In this document: one piece after another, positions 11,141 through 24,301 of the stretch
Numbering within the stretch: position 1 is the stretch's first letter
How the letters are laid out: each line of letters opens with the position of its first letter
NCBI GenBank assembly: GCA_951799445.1
Contig: OX637287.1
Coordinates: forward strand, 16,864,224-16,928,223
Source: Pseudisothecium myosuroides
Lineage: Eukaryota; Streptophyta; Bryopsida; Hypnales; Lembophyllaceae
DNA length: 64,000 nt
Direction of reading: 5' to 3'
Translations under genes and position numbers: made by a program
The notes under the pieces: generated by a model
Database searches by the model: none
The model's input: the letters and a program-made list of their open reading frames with translations, nothing else
What the model was told of the DNA's origin: nothing

Positions 11141-11720
11141 ACATGACTCCTTAACTTCAATGACTCATAACTTCTTCGTTCTGACTCGGATTTTTACGTG
11201 TGTTAGGTTTTTGGAAACCTCTAGACCTCTACTATAAGGTTCTAGATTCAATTTTTACCTGACTTTGCCTCTTGCCTACTCTAGTTCTCGGCCCCCCCTA
11301 ATAAGTGCTAGTTTTGGAAATTTCAAATTGCGAGGGAGTTTAGCGACCCACCTCGTATTGGAGATCGCGAATCAAGTCGTTTAGGTTCCCCTCGGTTTCC
11401 ATCTTGGTGACTTTTTTTTTTTCGTTTGTGGAAGTGGTCACTTTGTATTTATAAATTCCAACTTTGTTTGTCTAGCTATTCTCTTTCCCTTTCCCCTCTT
11501 TCCTTTTCCTTCTACACTATTCTCTTACATGCCTTTAATGTCCATCAACTACTTCCAATAATAAGAATGACGCATTTGTTTCTTTTCCTCTTACGCAAAG
11601 AGCAATCGATGGCTCACAATGCCTTGTGGGATTTTTATTAATCTATTCCCTATTCATCGTCTTCCCTACTAAAGCCTTCTTCTTGGTTGTCTTCCCCAAG
11701 CTTTGTTTTGTGCTTTTGAG
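11141..11720. other. pyrimidine-rich spacer, no gene
   Basis: Strong C/T bias on the + strand (for example 11455-11520). The short open frames look composition-driven. It may be part of a decayed retroelement continuing to about 14.3 kb. Confidence 0.3.
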
Positions 11721-11796
11721 GCGTGTGAGTGTTTTTGAGGAGGTGTGATTGAGTGGGTGTGAGCGTGTGAGGGTGTGAACGTGTGAAGGTGTGAGG
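11721..11796. repeat. GTGTGAG-type microsatellite
   Basis: Irregular repeats of GTGTGAG, GTGTGAAC and GGGTGTGAG. Confidence 0.8.
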
Positions 11797-12146
11797 GCCT
11801 TCTTTCTTCTAATTAATGGGGCCTCCTTGCCCTAACTGCTACTTCTTCCCCTTCTATTTTTCTCCTTCCTTTAATAGCTTCCCCTACCTTAAATAGATTC
11901 CTCCTACAATTTTCCCCCCCTTTGTGCCTTGTCTATTTCTCCCCCTAATGTCTATCCTAACCCTTCTACCCCTCGTCTTGATATCCTAGCCTAATCTTCC
12001 TTCTCTTCTTGAGTTGTTGGTGTTTATGAATGACCAAATTTTTTTTTTAAAAATGAGTTTGAGGGCCTGGAGCGGGACGGAGCGGGAGGAGCCTTCGGAG
12101 AGGGCCAGTGGCCGGCCGCCACGTGGCGGCGCCGAGCTGACTAGCT

Positions 12147-12265
12147 GCCTGAATACTAGGCTTAGGCTGCCTGAAATACTAGGCTTTTGGACTGCCTCGG
12201 AATACTGGGGTCTTGGGCTGCCTAGGAATACTGGGCCTTGGGCTGCCTTGGGTTGCCGGGGTGCC
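12147..12265. repeat. GC-rich degenerate minisatellite
   Basis: Four to five imperfect units of roughly 25-30 bp contain CTGCC...GAATACT(A/G)GG...TTGGG. They lie in a local GC-rich patch that includes a CGCCACGTGGCG palindrome near 12118-12129. The open frame across it is repeat-derived. Confidence 0.7.
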
Positions 12266-12399
12266 TAATCACAAAAACAAAAAAACACACGTATGCAAGT
12301 AAAAAAGAAACGAAAGAAAGAAGAGGGGAGGATTCCTTCTGTAAGGAGGAAATCCCTACTAGTCTACTTAATAACGTCTTTTCTCTGTAACAACTCCAA

Positions 12400-14300
12400 G
12401 AAAGTAACTAGGTTGGGGGAGACTATCCGTCTAATCTTTTGGACACTAAACTTTGGGCATGACACCCGAGGAGGCTCAAGGCTTCGCCGTATCCCGGTTT
12501 TTTTAACACCAATTTTGGGACTAAAAAGGTGCTCAAAGCTAGAGCTCCGCCGTGTCGGGATTTTTAACATACTATTTGGGACTAAACAACGTAACCAAGT
12601 TCAAAGCTCCACCGTGGGGACTAGGGCCTGCTATTACCACCACAACTTTAACAACACAAAAAAAATCAACATCACTTGCCACCAAGGGTTAGTGGATCGA
12701 AATGAGTTAGTGCCCGCTCACAGTTAGTTCTTCCAATGACTCATACTAAAGGCCCCCAAAAGCGGCATCGCCAAGGTACGGGGGGGGTGCTTTAAGGTTA
12801 ATGCAATGACTTAGAATACTCACAAAGACCTCCTTAATCATAAGGTACGGCAAACTAGAACCTAACTTGTATATCCCACCTTGAAAACACCTCAAGGAAG
12901 ATGAGAGCTCAAGAAAAGTACAACGATGAGGCCAAGAAATGCCCCACAAAACGCCGTTCAAGGTTTTTGGCTAAAACGCCAAAATATCCACAATCATGTG
13001 GACCCAACGGACCCCAAAACAAGCATGGGGGGTGGCTTTGGAGAGAAATGAGGGCCCTTTTATAGGTTTCCCAAGGCCCTCACCTCCCCTCTTTTAACCT
13101 AGGTAATCCTATCTTTCCGGATTTTCATCCTTATCTTTTAGGATTTTCACCTATTTTAGGTTTTACATTGGTCCAAAACTCTAACTACTGGAGATCAACT
13201 CCAAATCAAAAACCAATTGCGCCATTGGCTTCAGAAGGCCATTTTTAGTTTAGCAATTCCTCTAACCCCTATTCCAACACCAAAAGCCCACCGTAAACCA
13301 TCGCCAACTAGAGTCAGTAAAAGGGGTAAAAATCTACTTTTTGGAGGTTACCTTTTCTGGCAAAGGTGACTAGCCAGGGTGGTCTGCGAGGTCTTAGGGA
13401 GTAAGAAAAGACCCTTCGTTGACTTCGTTCCAACTTCGTGTGTTCCCAGGGCGCCGGTCAACTCCACGTAAATCCCGCCACGTAGATAATTTGAAGGAAT
13501 GTCGGTGATTCGGCCATCTCCCGCTATCGAAACACCACGAAACTTGTTGGGGCACGTTATTAGCATAAAAGAAGCTAACTTAATTTTTAGTGAGATTTTA
13601 CCGCCACTTGGGTAATTATCGTGAATTTCCCATCATGATTTTAGGCGGTTGACCGTCCGGAAGGAATATTTCTTCAATCCAAAAAATTCCGAAACTTCTT
13701 GGGGAACCTCTCATGGAGTTTTCCAAGAGATATGCAAGTTCACGTCCTGATCTTGCATGTCTTGATACGGAGGGTAAAAAGATACCTCCGTTGGTTTACC
13801 GGCAGTCAAGGAATCTTCCACATACAGGAGAATCTTGGCAAATGGATTTTGCTTTTGACTTCCCGGTATGGTTCCGACCCAAGATCACAATCCGGTAACC
13901 GTAGATTCCTCCATTGGCCCGTCTTGAGAAAGTAACACCTGCAAGCTAACAATTGGGGTTTCTACTATTCGTCGATGGGATGGGGAAACTAAAACTTCTC
14001 TCAGGGAATCTATCTAAGAATCTTTCTAAACTTCTCTCGGACCAATTTAGCCAAGCATGGTCACATGCACAGTGATTTTAGGCTATTTTAGGTAAACACC
14101 ATCAAACCTGCTGGTTCCTACTACTTCTGTGGTTCTAACCTATTTACAAGTGGGTTTTAGGGCCATTATAGGGATAAAAAGGCTATTTAGGACCAAAGGG
14201 TATATTGGTATGTAACATGCCCATTCTGGTTTTACACTCTTTTTAGGGCTTTTTGTATATAATTACGACTTAAATTGCAAAATTTAGGAAAAAAAAAAAC
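12400..14300 (-). mobile_element. possible LTR-retrotransposon remnant
   Basis: A motif like AGCTCCGCCGTG...GGGA occurs in degenerate repeats at about 12480-12625. It resembles the GCGACTCCGCTGGGGA sequence often found in plant Ty3/gypsy LTR regions. A TATAAAAGG box reads on the - strand at 13056-13064. The region is GC-richer than its flanks. I found no gag-pol frame, no paired LTRs and no TSD, so the assignment is tentative. Confidence 0.3.
13056..13064 (-). promoter_or_regulatory. TATA-box candidate (TATAAAAGG)
   Basis: A perfect plant TATA box on the - strand, followed by a pyrimidine-rich CTCATTTCTCTCC stretch. It would suit an LTR promoter. No transcript is known. Confidence 0.3.
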
Positions 14301-15721
14301 TATGAGTCCCAAGTGACAAATTGGGAGCTCATAGAGCCTAAATCGACATTGATTGTGTAATATGGATACACAATAGTAGAGTCTTTTTTCATATGGAGTT
14401 TATTGTATTCAATTTATCATTTTGAGTTTTTTGAAGAGAGAGAGACCTAAGCTAGTTAGATGCACCCTCCAACTAAAATTCTTGCATATAATATAATAGT
14501 GATTATATATTTGAGTGTACAAAGTGTGATCTTTTTCCTTTTAACATACATGACATATATAGCTTAGCCAATTTCATAAATACCATTTGCTTTTATTAAT
14601 TGCATGATTATTATATCCTAAACCAAAATCACAAAACCTCTATTGCCTAAAATTCTATTTTATAGCAATTGACATATTATTTTAAATTCTCAAGCTTAGT
14701 AGACATACCCTAAATCTTTAAACCACGGTCATAGGTCTTAAACTCAAACAATATAGTAAGTACCTTATAAATCGAAGGCTTTCAAGCTCTTAAGCTCTCG
14801 ACCTCACATTCCAAGGCTCACAAAATAGCATTTTTGCAATAATTGCCCAACAAATTTGAACAATTTGAAAACATGTGTTTAGAAATTCCTTCGATGATAT
14901 TTATATCAAAAAAATCTTACCTAAATTGAAATATGAAATATTGGTTGGAGGCAATATCATCAATTATTTAAAATAATAATAATTTGGATGTGTTCGTGTA
15001 TTTGCAATACTTTATCCTTTGTCGGTGTCAACAAATTTCTTAAAATTTAAAAATAAATTGATATTTCTTCCTTGCAATTTAGTGCCATATGTATTAAGAA
15101 CTTGGTTGATCACATTCTACTTCTAATTTCTATATAACTTAGGGATTTTATTTTTTTGATATTTTTTATTTTTGTTCTTGTGGAAAAAAAATGTATCTTG
15201 GCATCTATCATTGAGATTATTCTAATTTGAAAGTATGAGGTGGAAGTTTTATTTAACCTACATCACAAAGTTGGAACCCTACGAAATGTCACTAATTATC
15301 GTGTGGTTACTATTGCTTCATGGATGCGCACGTTAATTTACAATTTTATCGCATTGTTACGATGCCCACGATTTTTGCACAAGTGTAAAAATCCTACAAA
15401 AATCCTATAAAAATTCTACAACCGGCCATGTAACAACCACCACAAATAGTGATGCCACCAAGGTTTGAACCGTGGACCTCCAAGTTGAGGCCCAAGGTTC
15501 TTAACAATCCAATTCACCACTAACTCACACATGTGTCCAAAGTAGGAGTTGGAAGTTATTTACCAAGTTTTTGCAGTTTTTTTCCAAGTGCTTTGTAAAA
15601 TCAGCAGACTTCAGACCTCATTTAGGCATAGAAAATCAATTTTTTTAAAATGAAATTAACTTTCACCTCCAAAAATCCGTTTGTGATTCAGAGATTTTTA
15701 TAAAAAGTTATGGACAAAATT
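14301..15721. other. no gene; AT-rich spacer
   Basis: AT-rich intergenic DNA. A GGTTCAAACC motif on the - strand near 15465 resembles a tRNA B box, but no tRNA fold or A box accompanies it. Confidence 0.3.
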
Positions 15722-16073
15722 CATTGCAAAAGAAAAATAGGACAAAGATCTCATTTAATTCGATTAAAACATCTCTACAAAACATAAGATTTGCCAAGAT
15801 GTGAATAAATAAAGTAATTCAATAGATTATAATGTGGATGAAAGTACAAAATTGATGGATGGATGTCCAAAAATGAATGATTGTTCTAAACCAAGGTCAG
15901 AGGTCCAAAATTGTCCCTTTAAATCTACCTATCTCACCAATGACAGTAATAGATATTTCAAGGAACATGTTATTGAATCTTAATTAGGGGATGCATTTAG
16001 AACCTAGTCACTTTCAACCTTCAAGTTAGGATGCATTTCTGATGGAAAACATTTCTGTTTACTTTTACTACCA

Positions 16074-16631
16074 TTAATAAATAGAGTTACTCCTCTTCTG
16101 GACTAAGGACAATTTAAGAGTCCACAACTTTTCAAATGTATCTTCAAATTCATTCATTGCTCCTAAGAGTTGTTCCGCAGTGCAAGATGTTTGTAAATAG
16201 AATGCTCGCATTAATTCTTCATAACAGAAAATTTGGTTCACGAGTGATTTTACGGCTTGATAAACTGCACTAGCAACAATGTCAGCATCTACACAATATT
16301 CCACAGCTCTTGATGTACATGGATAATATTTAACAACAACAATTCGTGCTCGCTCCAGCAATGTTTCAAGATCTACACGGTCATCATGTACAGATGTAAA
16401 AAATCTCAATAATGATATGAATGCTTGTGATAATTCTACCATGATCTGCACTGGCTCATCAGGTTTTGTATTAAATACAGATCTAGAATCCATTTCTGAT
16501 GATGAATCCAAATAAGTTGAATTTGTTTGTAATGTTGAATCCAAATAAGTTGAATTTGTTTGTAATGTTGAATCCAAATGTATTGAATAGTCTGTTTATG
16601 GTATTGAATCCATCTGTGATGTTGAATTCAT
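16074..16631 (-). pseudogene. hypothetical helical protein ORF in duplication copy 1
   Basis: An ATG at 16631 reads 11 codons, then meets TAA (16596-16598). The frame then stays open for about 173 codons to a stop at 16074. The N-terminal part is a short repeat of DSTLQTNSTYL; the rest has an internal Met and looks like a folded helical protein (VELSQAFISLLRF, RARIVVVKYYPCTSRAVEYC, EDTFEKLWTLKLSL). I do not recognise the family. The same frame is identical in copy 2, including the early stop. It may be an exon with an upstream acceptor, or an ORF that starts at the internal Met. Confidence 0.4.
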
Positions 16632-18557
16632 TTGCAAATTTGTTTGGGCAAGAGTACTGTATTTTTGATATGATGTAATTGCTCTATTCTTATTATATTT
16701 ACAAATTGAATGTTTGAAACAATATGACTATTATAATTATGTAAATATATAAAGAACATATAAATATACAAAGAAAGTAATTATAGGTGCCAAATTGTTT
16801 TATATGTAGTTGATCTTGTTTTTTTTAGAAAAGTAAAATAATAAAGTAAAAAGTGATAGCAAAGAAAAAAATGACTTTTTCCACATTAGTTATATAAATT
16901 AAAATGAGTATTTTAGTTATAATATTCAAATGTCTATTTTTATAATATTTTTTTTAATAAAAATAGAAATATTTATATTTTTATCTCATTAGCAATTTGA
17001 TTCCATGTGGAATCAAATTTTATTTGAATACCTTCCGTCTATTGTGGCTCTCAAAATGTTTTACAAAATTTGCCATAGCTAATTGATTAATTAAAGATTT
17101 TGAAAAAAAAATTGGACATATTCTGGTACAAGTACTACACTTATATTAAATGAAAATTTTAAATTTTAAAATAATATTTTGATTTTTTAAGAATTTAATC
17201 AAATTCATTAATGAAAAAATCTTTAGTACAAGTAAAGTTTTTTAAAGATTCATTGGTAAGTGGAATAAAAATGCTTTTTAGAATTTTTTGGTAAACATTA
17301 CACAAATTTTGAAATTTTATTGAGTGAAATATCACTGACTAAATTATGATTCCAAATATTTATGATTTTTATACTTTACTCCAAAAATCACCAAAAAGTT
17401 TATGAAAAATTTGAAAAGTATATTGTATATATTACACACACAAACACACACACTTATATATCTAATTTATTTGAAATTATTTTCAAATGTATTTAGAACA
17501 TTTAAATTTTAAAGATGTCATTAAAAATTATAAAATAAAATAAATATTAAAGCATTAAAAACATCAATAAATTTTACTTTAAGGATATATCTTTTCTTTT
17601 CCAAAAAAAATTTATAGTTCTGAAAAGTTTTTCCAAATGTGTAGAAAAAAAGGTAAATGATATAAAATACACACATTTAAAGAATTAGTCAAACGTCTTC
17701 TCTACAATATTATAAACAATTCCAAATAAGTAAATAAGTAAATAAACATCTTGAAAAAACAAAAATTATAGGAAAAAATGAATCTACGATGATTTATGCT
17801 AGTGAATAGCATTGATGTTTAATTTTCCACCTTATACCTTGAACACCAATACACTTCATTAGAGGAGATTTGAACCTCTGGAAGACTATTTCAGGGCTGT
17901 TCCCGATGCTGGGAACTAATGCCTTGTTGTCTAAAAAAATTATTAAAAAAAAAAAGTTGTTAAAATGTTAAAAGAATACTAAAAAAAACTCAAAATTTTT
18001 TTTTTTGACGTGGCAGTCGCTTGGCCATGTCAGACTGATGATTTGGCAGCCTCCCAGCATTTCTGCCTTGTTCCCACAGTCCGGGAACTCGCAATCTTTT
18101 AAAGGCCTAAATCTCCTCTAATGCATAACATTCTCACCAAAGTGCACACAAAAAGAAGTCATGAATTTATTAACTTTGACAAAGTGACAATTGGCACCAA
18201 TAAAAATTGAAGTTTTAATTTCAATTATTTTGAAGGGTGCAAAAAACAATCTTTATTTGACTGATGAAGTTATTAACATCCATATGCACCAAGTAGACAA
18301 TAAAAATAAGAATGAATATAACTTATTTGTTAAAAAATGAACAAAACTATATCAAGATTTTTAGCTATTAGCAATTTCATCCAATTAAAAAATTCTATCC
18401 GTGAATATTCTTTTATCTCTTTTTCAAATTATTACTCAAAACATAAAATTTGGTATAAATTCTCTCTAAAGATATTTTAGAAAACCAAACATTGTTAATC
18501 TTTGAAGAACTAGGTCCATTATTGTATAGTCCATCATCATATCTAAACTCAAATTAA

Positions 18558-21155
18558 TCCCTAAAGGACCAGCTTGCTATTTTTAGCAACATAACAATTT
18601 TGGACAGGTACGTGTGACTAGAGATTTTTATATTTTAACCCCTAAAGGACCAAGGGTGTTTTCTGTCAAAAAATGCTCAAAATTGCCATTTCTACTGCGT
18701 TCACTTAAGAGAATCCAAATTTTTTTTATTTTTGAAATCTAACCGTAGGATCTTGTACTTAACTTGTTTGAGATCATGTGGTTAAAATTTCATCAAATTT
18801 GACAGTATGGATTGGAAGATATGAGCATTCAAAGTTGAGAAAAAAGTTTTTTTGAACTCTGCCCTACAACTTCAGCTGCCTTTGACTGCCATTTGTAGAA
18901 AAATTTTGCACTACAGACTTCAAATAAAAAAATCTAACATATTGAAGGTCCGTAATGTTATACATATGTCCACCAAATTTCACTTCAAAAAAATGTTTGG
19001 AACACATCCAAAAAATTCTTGCAATAACACAATGCCCGGAGAATTGACAATACACTACCTTTTTTTGCTAACAAGTTTTCTACCTCATAATTTCAATATT
19101 CAAAAATCCCAACGGTGGATTGAAACATTTATTTATCTTTGACAAACTCCCCAAAAAAATTTATAAAAAAAAACCCCTCTAATTTCTATTGAAATTAGAA
19201 GGCTTTGGTGAGCCAAAGTCCTTGGGGCAATGGGAAAAAAAGGGACCCGGTTTGTTCCCTAACGTTCCCGGTATGTTCTCTATAGCGTTCCATTGCATGG
19301 GACCTCCAACTCACCACATCATCCACCTATAATGCACTCCATCCATCAAGTGTTTCCATCCACCTACTTCTCTAAGAACTTCAAAAATTCATAACTAATT
19401 CCACAAAGGTCCAAAAAATATGAAACGACTTGGAGTAGATGTCAATTTCATTAATCTTTCTATGAAAATTTACTGAAAATTGTTTAGAGGCTTTCAACTT
19501 CCCCTAAAACGCAATCAGCTCTTGAAAACAGACATACTACCTTATCTCCATCCAGATGGAGTTGTTCCTGTGCTTGTGATTCTTCTTCTGGGTAGCTCTT
19601 GTCAAAACTACTTTGTTCTCCTGCATGTGCCATATACATGTACATCAAATGGCATGCAAACTAAACAGAATATGAGATAACAGAGTTGCATTCTTGTGAG
19701 GACATGGGATATGCAAGCCATCAAAGGCCATTTGAACAATGTCCTTGCTTCAAAAATAAAAATAAAACTCCCATAAATTGTAATGAGAGATTTTTTATTG
19801 TAATGTTGTAATAAAATCCCATAAATTTATTGTACTGTTGTAAATAAAAATCCTAGAAATTCATAGTTGCACCTTCAAATGCCCCCAATTTTCTGCAAAG
19901 AGTTCTTTTGAGCTGATTTTACGTTGCAACAAGAAGATTTTGAGAATCAATGAATGCAACCACCCCATCCCCTGCGACCAAAGGTCGCCTGGTCATCTGC
20001 TCAGGCGTGGTAGACAGGGGCTTCACCCACTGCCCTACCTGGCCTCCACCTTCTTCCCGAATAACCTGCCCCTTCCTAAGTCAACATAAATTTGACAGCC
20101 CAGCCTGCCCCCAATTTTGGTCTCCTGAAAAAATGTCTGTAACTTCTTTGTCCGGCATCCGATTGAAATAAAAATTATATATCCGCGAAGCTCTCACAAA
20201 GCTACACAATCTCAAAAAATCTCAAAAAATTTAACTACAAATTGAGACAGTAGGAACCTGCCCTTACCAAAATTGTCCCCCAAGGGGACAAACGGTCCTT
20301 TAGGGGTTAAGCAGAAATTTTGATGGAAGGTGGGGGCGAGGAATATCTTTTATGTGCACGAAATTTCATGACATTTCAAAATAGGAGTAAAAAGTTATGG
20401 CCTAGCATGTTACAAATTTCAAAATCAGGCGGGCAATTCGGGCAGATCTGAAAAAATCACTTTTTTCAAAAATAAAAATTTGAAATTGGTTTTCTAAATT
20501 TATATATATGTGGAAAGTTTTGAATCATTCCATTTCGATCAATGAGTCAAAAATTATGAGGAATTTTAGTTTGCGGGCAGTTATGGATTTTCTACTCTAA
20601 AATAAACTTTGAAGTTGTTTATTTCACTCAATTTTCAATATTTATTGAAAAAAATAAAATTACAGGATATAAATTGTTTATTACAACATTACAACCATTG
20701 GGATTGAAAATTTTTCAATTCCATAATTAAATTCTTAACAATTTAGTGTTTTGAATCATTCTCTAGTTTTTTCTACTTTCTATTTTTTTCCTATATGTTG
20801 TACAATTCCAAATGATTTGAAATTTTTTAAACATGTAGCCAACTTGTTTAGAAATAAGAATTCAAAGAAGCACCACCATTTTGGACATTTTTTCATAAAA
20901 ATGTGACCTTGTGAAGTGCAGCTGCCCTGTTTTTCGCAGGGACTAAAAAATGATCTTTACCAATTCAAATGCTAATATCTTCCAATCTGCACAGTGGAAA
21001 ATTCTGAAATTTTTTCCACGTCTTCTAAAAATAGAATACTATAAGATCCTATGGTTCTATGTGTCTAAATTTTTTTTTCTAAAATTTGGTACTTGTACTA
21101 GAAATGGCAGTTTTGGAGTGTTTTTGGTGAAAACATAGTCAAGGAACTTTAGGGG
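18558..21155. mobile_element. TTAA-flanked (piggyBac-like) element, outer
   Basis: This 2,598 bp insertion is flanked by TTAA (18554-18557 and 21156-21159). Ends are TCCCTAAAGGACC and, read inward from the right, CCCCTAAAGTTCC. Copy 2 of the duplication has the uninterrupted site with one TTAA near 33607. TTAA duplication plus CCC termini is the piggyBac pattern. No transposase frame is present; the inside is poor in ORFs and contains a second nested element. Non-autonomous. Confidence 0.85.
18639..20306. mobile_element. TTAA-flanked element nested inside the outer one
   Basis: This 1,668 bp element is flanked by TTAA (18635-18638, 20307-20310). It has a 13-bp perfect terminal repeat CCCCTAAAGGACC at both ends. 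It lies wholly within 18558-21155 and must have inserted later. Internal sequence (GGATCTTGTACTTAACTTG and following) is shared with the elements at 28233 and 48778. No coding capacity. Confidence 0.8.
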
Positions 21156-22178
21156 TTAACCTTTTAAATTATAGTTGAAATTCAATGTTGTATTTTTATT
21201 ACATGGGACAATTTGTTGTCTATTAAAGTAAATAAAATTTAAATCTCCATTGGTTTTGTGACAAATTAACGTTGTTCTGGCCGAAAAATGAAATTGAATT
21301 GGTAAATAATAACAAAACAATCCAATTCTTAGTCTAAATCAAATATCAACTTGAATAATCTTAAATGGCATCACAGTTGACAATATAAAACTTTATTGAT
21401 TGAGCAATGTCTAGATCTTCTAGAATGTTTCTAAAAGTCAATTTTGCACCACACAAATTGCTTCAATAAGCGTAAAAATTTGAATAGTGCAAGACCCCCT
21501 TGCACAAATTTGAATAGTTTTGGATGAAAGTGATTAAATTGTTATTGTAAATCTTTGGATGAAATTTAATTTAAAATGAGATTAAAATTGGATAAAAATA
21601 GATGAATGGATGATAAATTGATGAAGTTGGATGCAAATTATATGAATTTGAGATATTATGAAAATAGTATAGGCTACATTATATAAAATTTATCTATAAT
21701 ACATGAACTTACATATTAATAATTTGGATATGACTACAAATATTGGGGCTTTCAATTTGGAGAGTATTTATGTTTGAAATTTATATATTTATTTTTCAAT
21801 GATAAAATCATGTGTTGTCTATTAGTTATAAAAGTTTCAACTTTTTGTCAAAAAATTGAAAATATTGTGATTTTCTTAAAAAAATTAATGAAAACAAGTT
21901 TATCTCAAAAAATATGATTTTTTTCCTATATATGTATGTCATATTGTAGAATATCATGGATTAAAATAATTTTTAATATTTTTCTATAATTGAAAACTCA
22001 TTATACTATGGTTACAGATCCAATTTTCAATTACAATCACTTCAATTTTAGGAATTTTTCAAATGTTCAAGTTGGAGTAGACACTACACCTTGCACCACA
22101 CATCATTGATTTTATTTCATAATAATAATAAGTTAGGCTAAAATTCCAGAAGATCACTTTTTTGGGTTCAACTTTACA

Positions 22179-22751
22179 TCAAGAGCAAGAAGCTGAAATT
22201 TGCCAAAATACATTATACAATGATTGATGGATAAAGAATCTTTCTATATAAAGAAGGCAACAATACCTCAAAGAGAGAATTTTCAACACCACCTTCTTGC
22301 AAAAGCTCTCAATCAAGTCCCCTAAAAACTTTGGATGAAAAATTAATTTTTTTATCTTCCTAAGGCCAAATGTCATCCAAAGCTTGTTTTTTTACCCTTC
22401 TAGCAGTCCGGTTGTAGGCATATAGTTTGTTTGTTTTTTGACTAATTGTCCTTTGCTTTATAAAACGAGACCAATCATCAAATTGTTCACATTCATACAA
22501 TAATGTAGGCTAATCATTTTAAAAAAGAAAAAGATTAGGTTTAAAATGTTCTAAATAGTTTGGATTTGAAAAGAGGCAGTTGGAGACTTTTTGAAATGAC
22601 TAACACTTGCCTTCTTCTTTAACATATAGTCTAATGATTTGAAGGGTTTTTTTTAACTCTCTCTTCATTTCAAGTAAAGGAACTTGGAAAGACTTACGTG
22701 TATTCTTATTGATAATTTTTGTGTAATAAAAGCTTTAAGCATATATTGTAA
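22179..22751. other. duplication sequence without a gene
   Basis: Continuation of duplication copy 1. The empty site of the copy-2 insertion, CTAAAAAC, is at 22322-22329. No supported gene. Confidence 0.4.
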
Positions 22752-22976
22752 ATTGTATGCTCGGGGGGTGCACTTCCTAAAAAAAATAAGGATATAGGTG
22801 CGAACACCGGGTATTTAAATGGGGGGTATTACTTTTTGTCCATTGATTATTATGAGGTCTATCATTATATAATTTTCTAATTTGAACCATTAAAAAGGGG
22901 CATACATTACGTATAATTCCTAATTGCCATGAATATGTCATATGCTATATTTACCAAAAAAATTATTTCTACTAGA

Positions 22977-23375
22977 TTTTTTTTGGCCTATTCATACTTA
23001 GACTTACGGAGTTTGAAGCTCCCTTTTTTTTTTGGCCTACTCACTACGTAGACCTAGGGAATTTGAAGCTCCCTTTTTTTTGGCCTACTCACTATGTAGA
23101 CCTAGGGAATTTAAAGCTCCCTTTTTTTTTTTGGCCTACTCACTACGTAGACCTAGGGAATTTGAAGCTCCCTTTTTTTTTGGCCTACTCACTACATAGA
23201 CCTAGGGAATTTGAAGCTCCCTTTTTTGGGGGGGCCTACTCACTATTTAGACTTGGGGAATTCAAAGCTCCCTTTTTTTTTGGCCTATTCACTACTTTGA
23301 CTGTAGTGGATTTGAAGCTCCCTTTTCTTTTTTGACCTACTCACTACTTAAGCTTAGGGAATTTAAACTCCATTT
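22977..23375. repeat. 57-58 bp tandem repeat inside the transposon
   Basis: Seven units, each with GGCCTACTCACTACGTAGAC, then GAATTTGAAGCTCCC and a T-run of variable length. The open frame across it (repeats of LKLPFFWPTHYVDLGN) is a by-product. Subterminal repeats of this sort often hold transposase binding sites; that is an inference here. Confidence 0.85.
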
Positions 23376-23544
23376 CATTTTTGGGGTGAGAGGTTTGGCT
23401 CGTGAGTCTACTTTGTTATATTCACTTGCTTTATGATAAACATCTGTTTAGTGAATTCATTTTAAAAGGTATACATAAAGGAGGATATGAGTGACTGTGC
23501 TGCTATGATTGACAGTCCTGTTGAAAGAATCGAAGATAAAACAA

Positions 23545-23800
23545 AAACTTCTTAGCTGCACACTGGAAAACAAACAAGTCCAGAAACAAAACGTTTTGCA
23601 AAACATACACAATCCACAACCAAACAAAGAATTCTCATATGGTCACTGGAAAATAGACAAGTCCAGAAACAAAACACGAGACAAAACATCTCACAAAACA
23701 TAAACAAATCCGCAATGAACAGAAAACTTCTTAGCTGCACACTTGATGTGAAACAAGTCCAGAAACAAAACATCTCAGAAAACACACACAAGACTCAACC
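23545..23800. repeat. 90-bp degenerate repeat inside the transposon
   Basis: Three units share AACAAGTCCAGAAACAAAAC with CTTCTTAGCTGCACACT or related sequence before it. Second subterminal repeat of the 4.7 kb element. Confidence 0.7.
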
Positions 23801-24301
23801 AATCATACAAATTCACTGCTGAAACTCAAAGAGAGATGAATCAGACATTATCTATTATGCACAGTGTAAAACAAAATGCATGTAATGTGTTCATGAACAC
23901 AATTAGAATCTAAACTAAGCAAGCAAAGTTTTGGGGAAGTTATGGCGACATTAAAAAAATTGCCAAGGTTCTAAGTTCTAAGATTTACTACCGAAAATGT
24001 GCCCAGCCATAACTTGCGCAAAACCGTGATCACAAAAATGGACAAAATGGAGGGCCCTATACTAATGTCAATTTACAGAACAATGTCCGGAAGAACCAAC
24101 AGTTTCCACCACCTCTCGCACCACCTGCACAGCAAACAACAAAGACAGATATCATTCCAGAGTGCCATTGAAACAACATCACAACAACATACAGACTTAG
24201 TATTGGGATTAACAGCTTGAGGGGCCAGAAATGCAAGAGGAAAATGAACAGCATGCATCCAAAAACACATTCAAAAACGTACCTCAGTGCCTCACGCAAC
24301 T

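Noticed and set aside
15455..15480. tRNA gene or SINE suggested by GGTTCAAACC
   Set aside because: Only a B-box-like motif; no A box at the right distance and no cloverleaf.
23063..23335. 90-codon frame with LKLPFFWPTHYVDLGN repeats
   Set aside because: Entirely made by a 57-58 bp DNA repeat with variable T-runs; not kept in frame by design.
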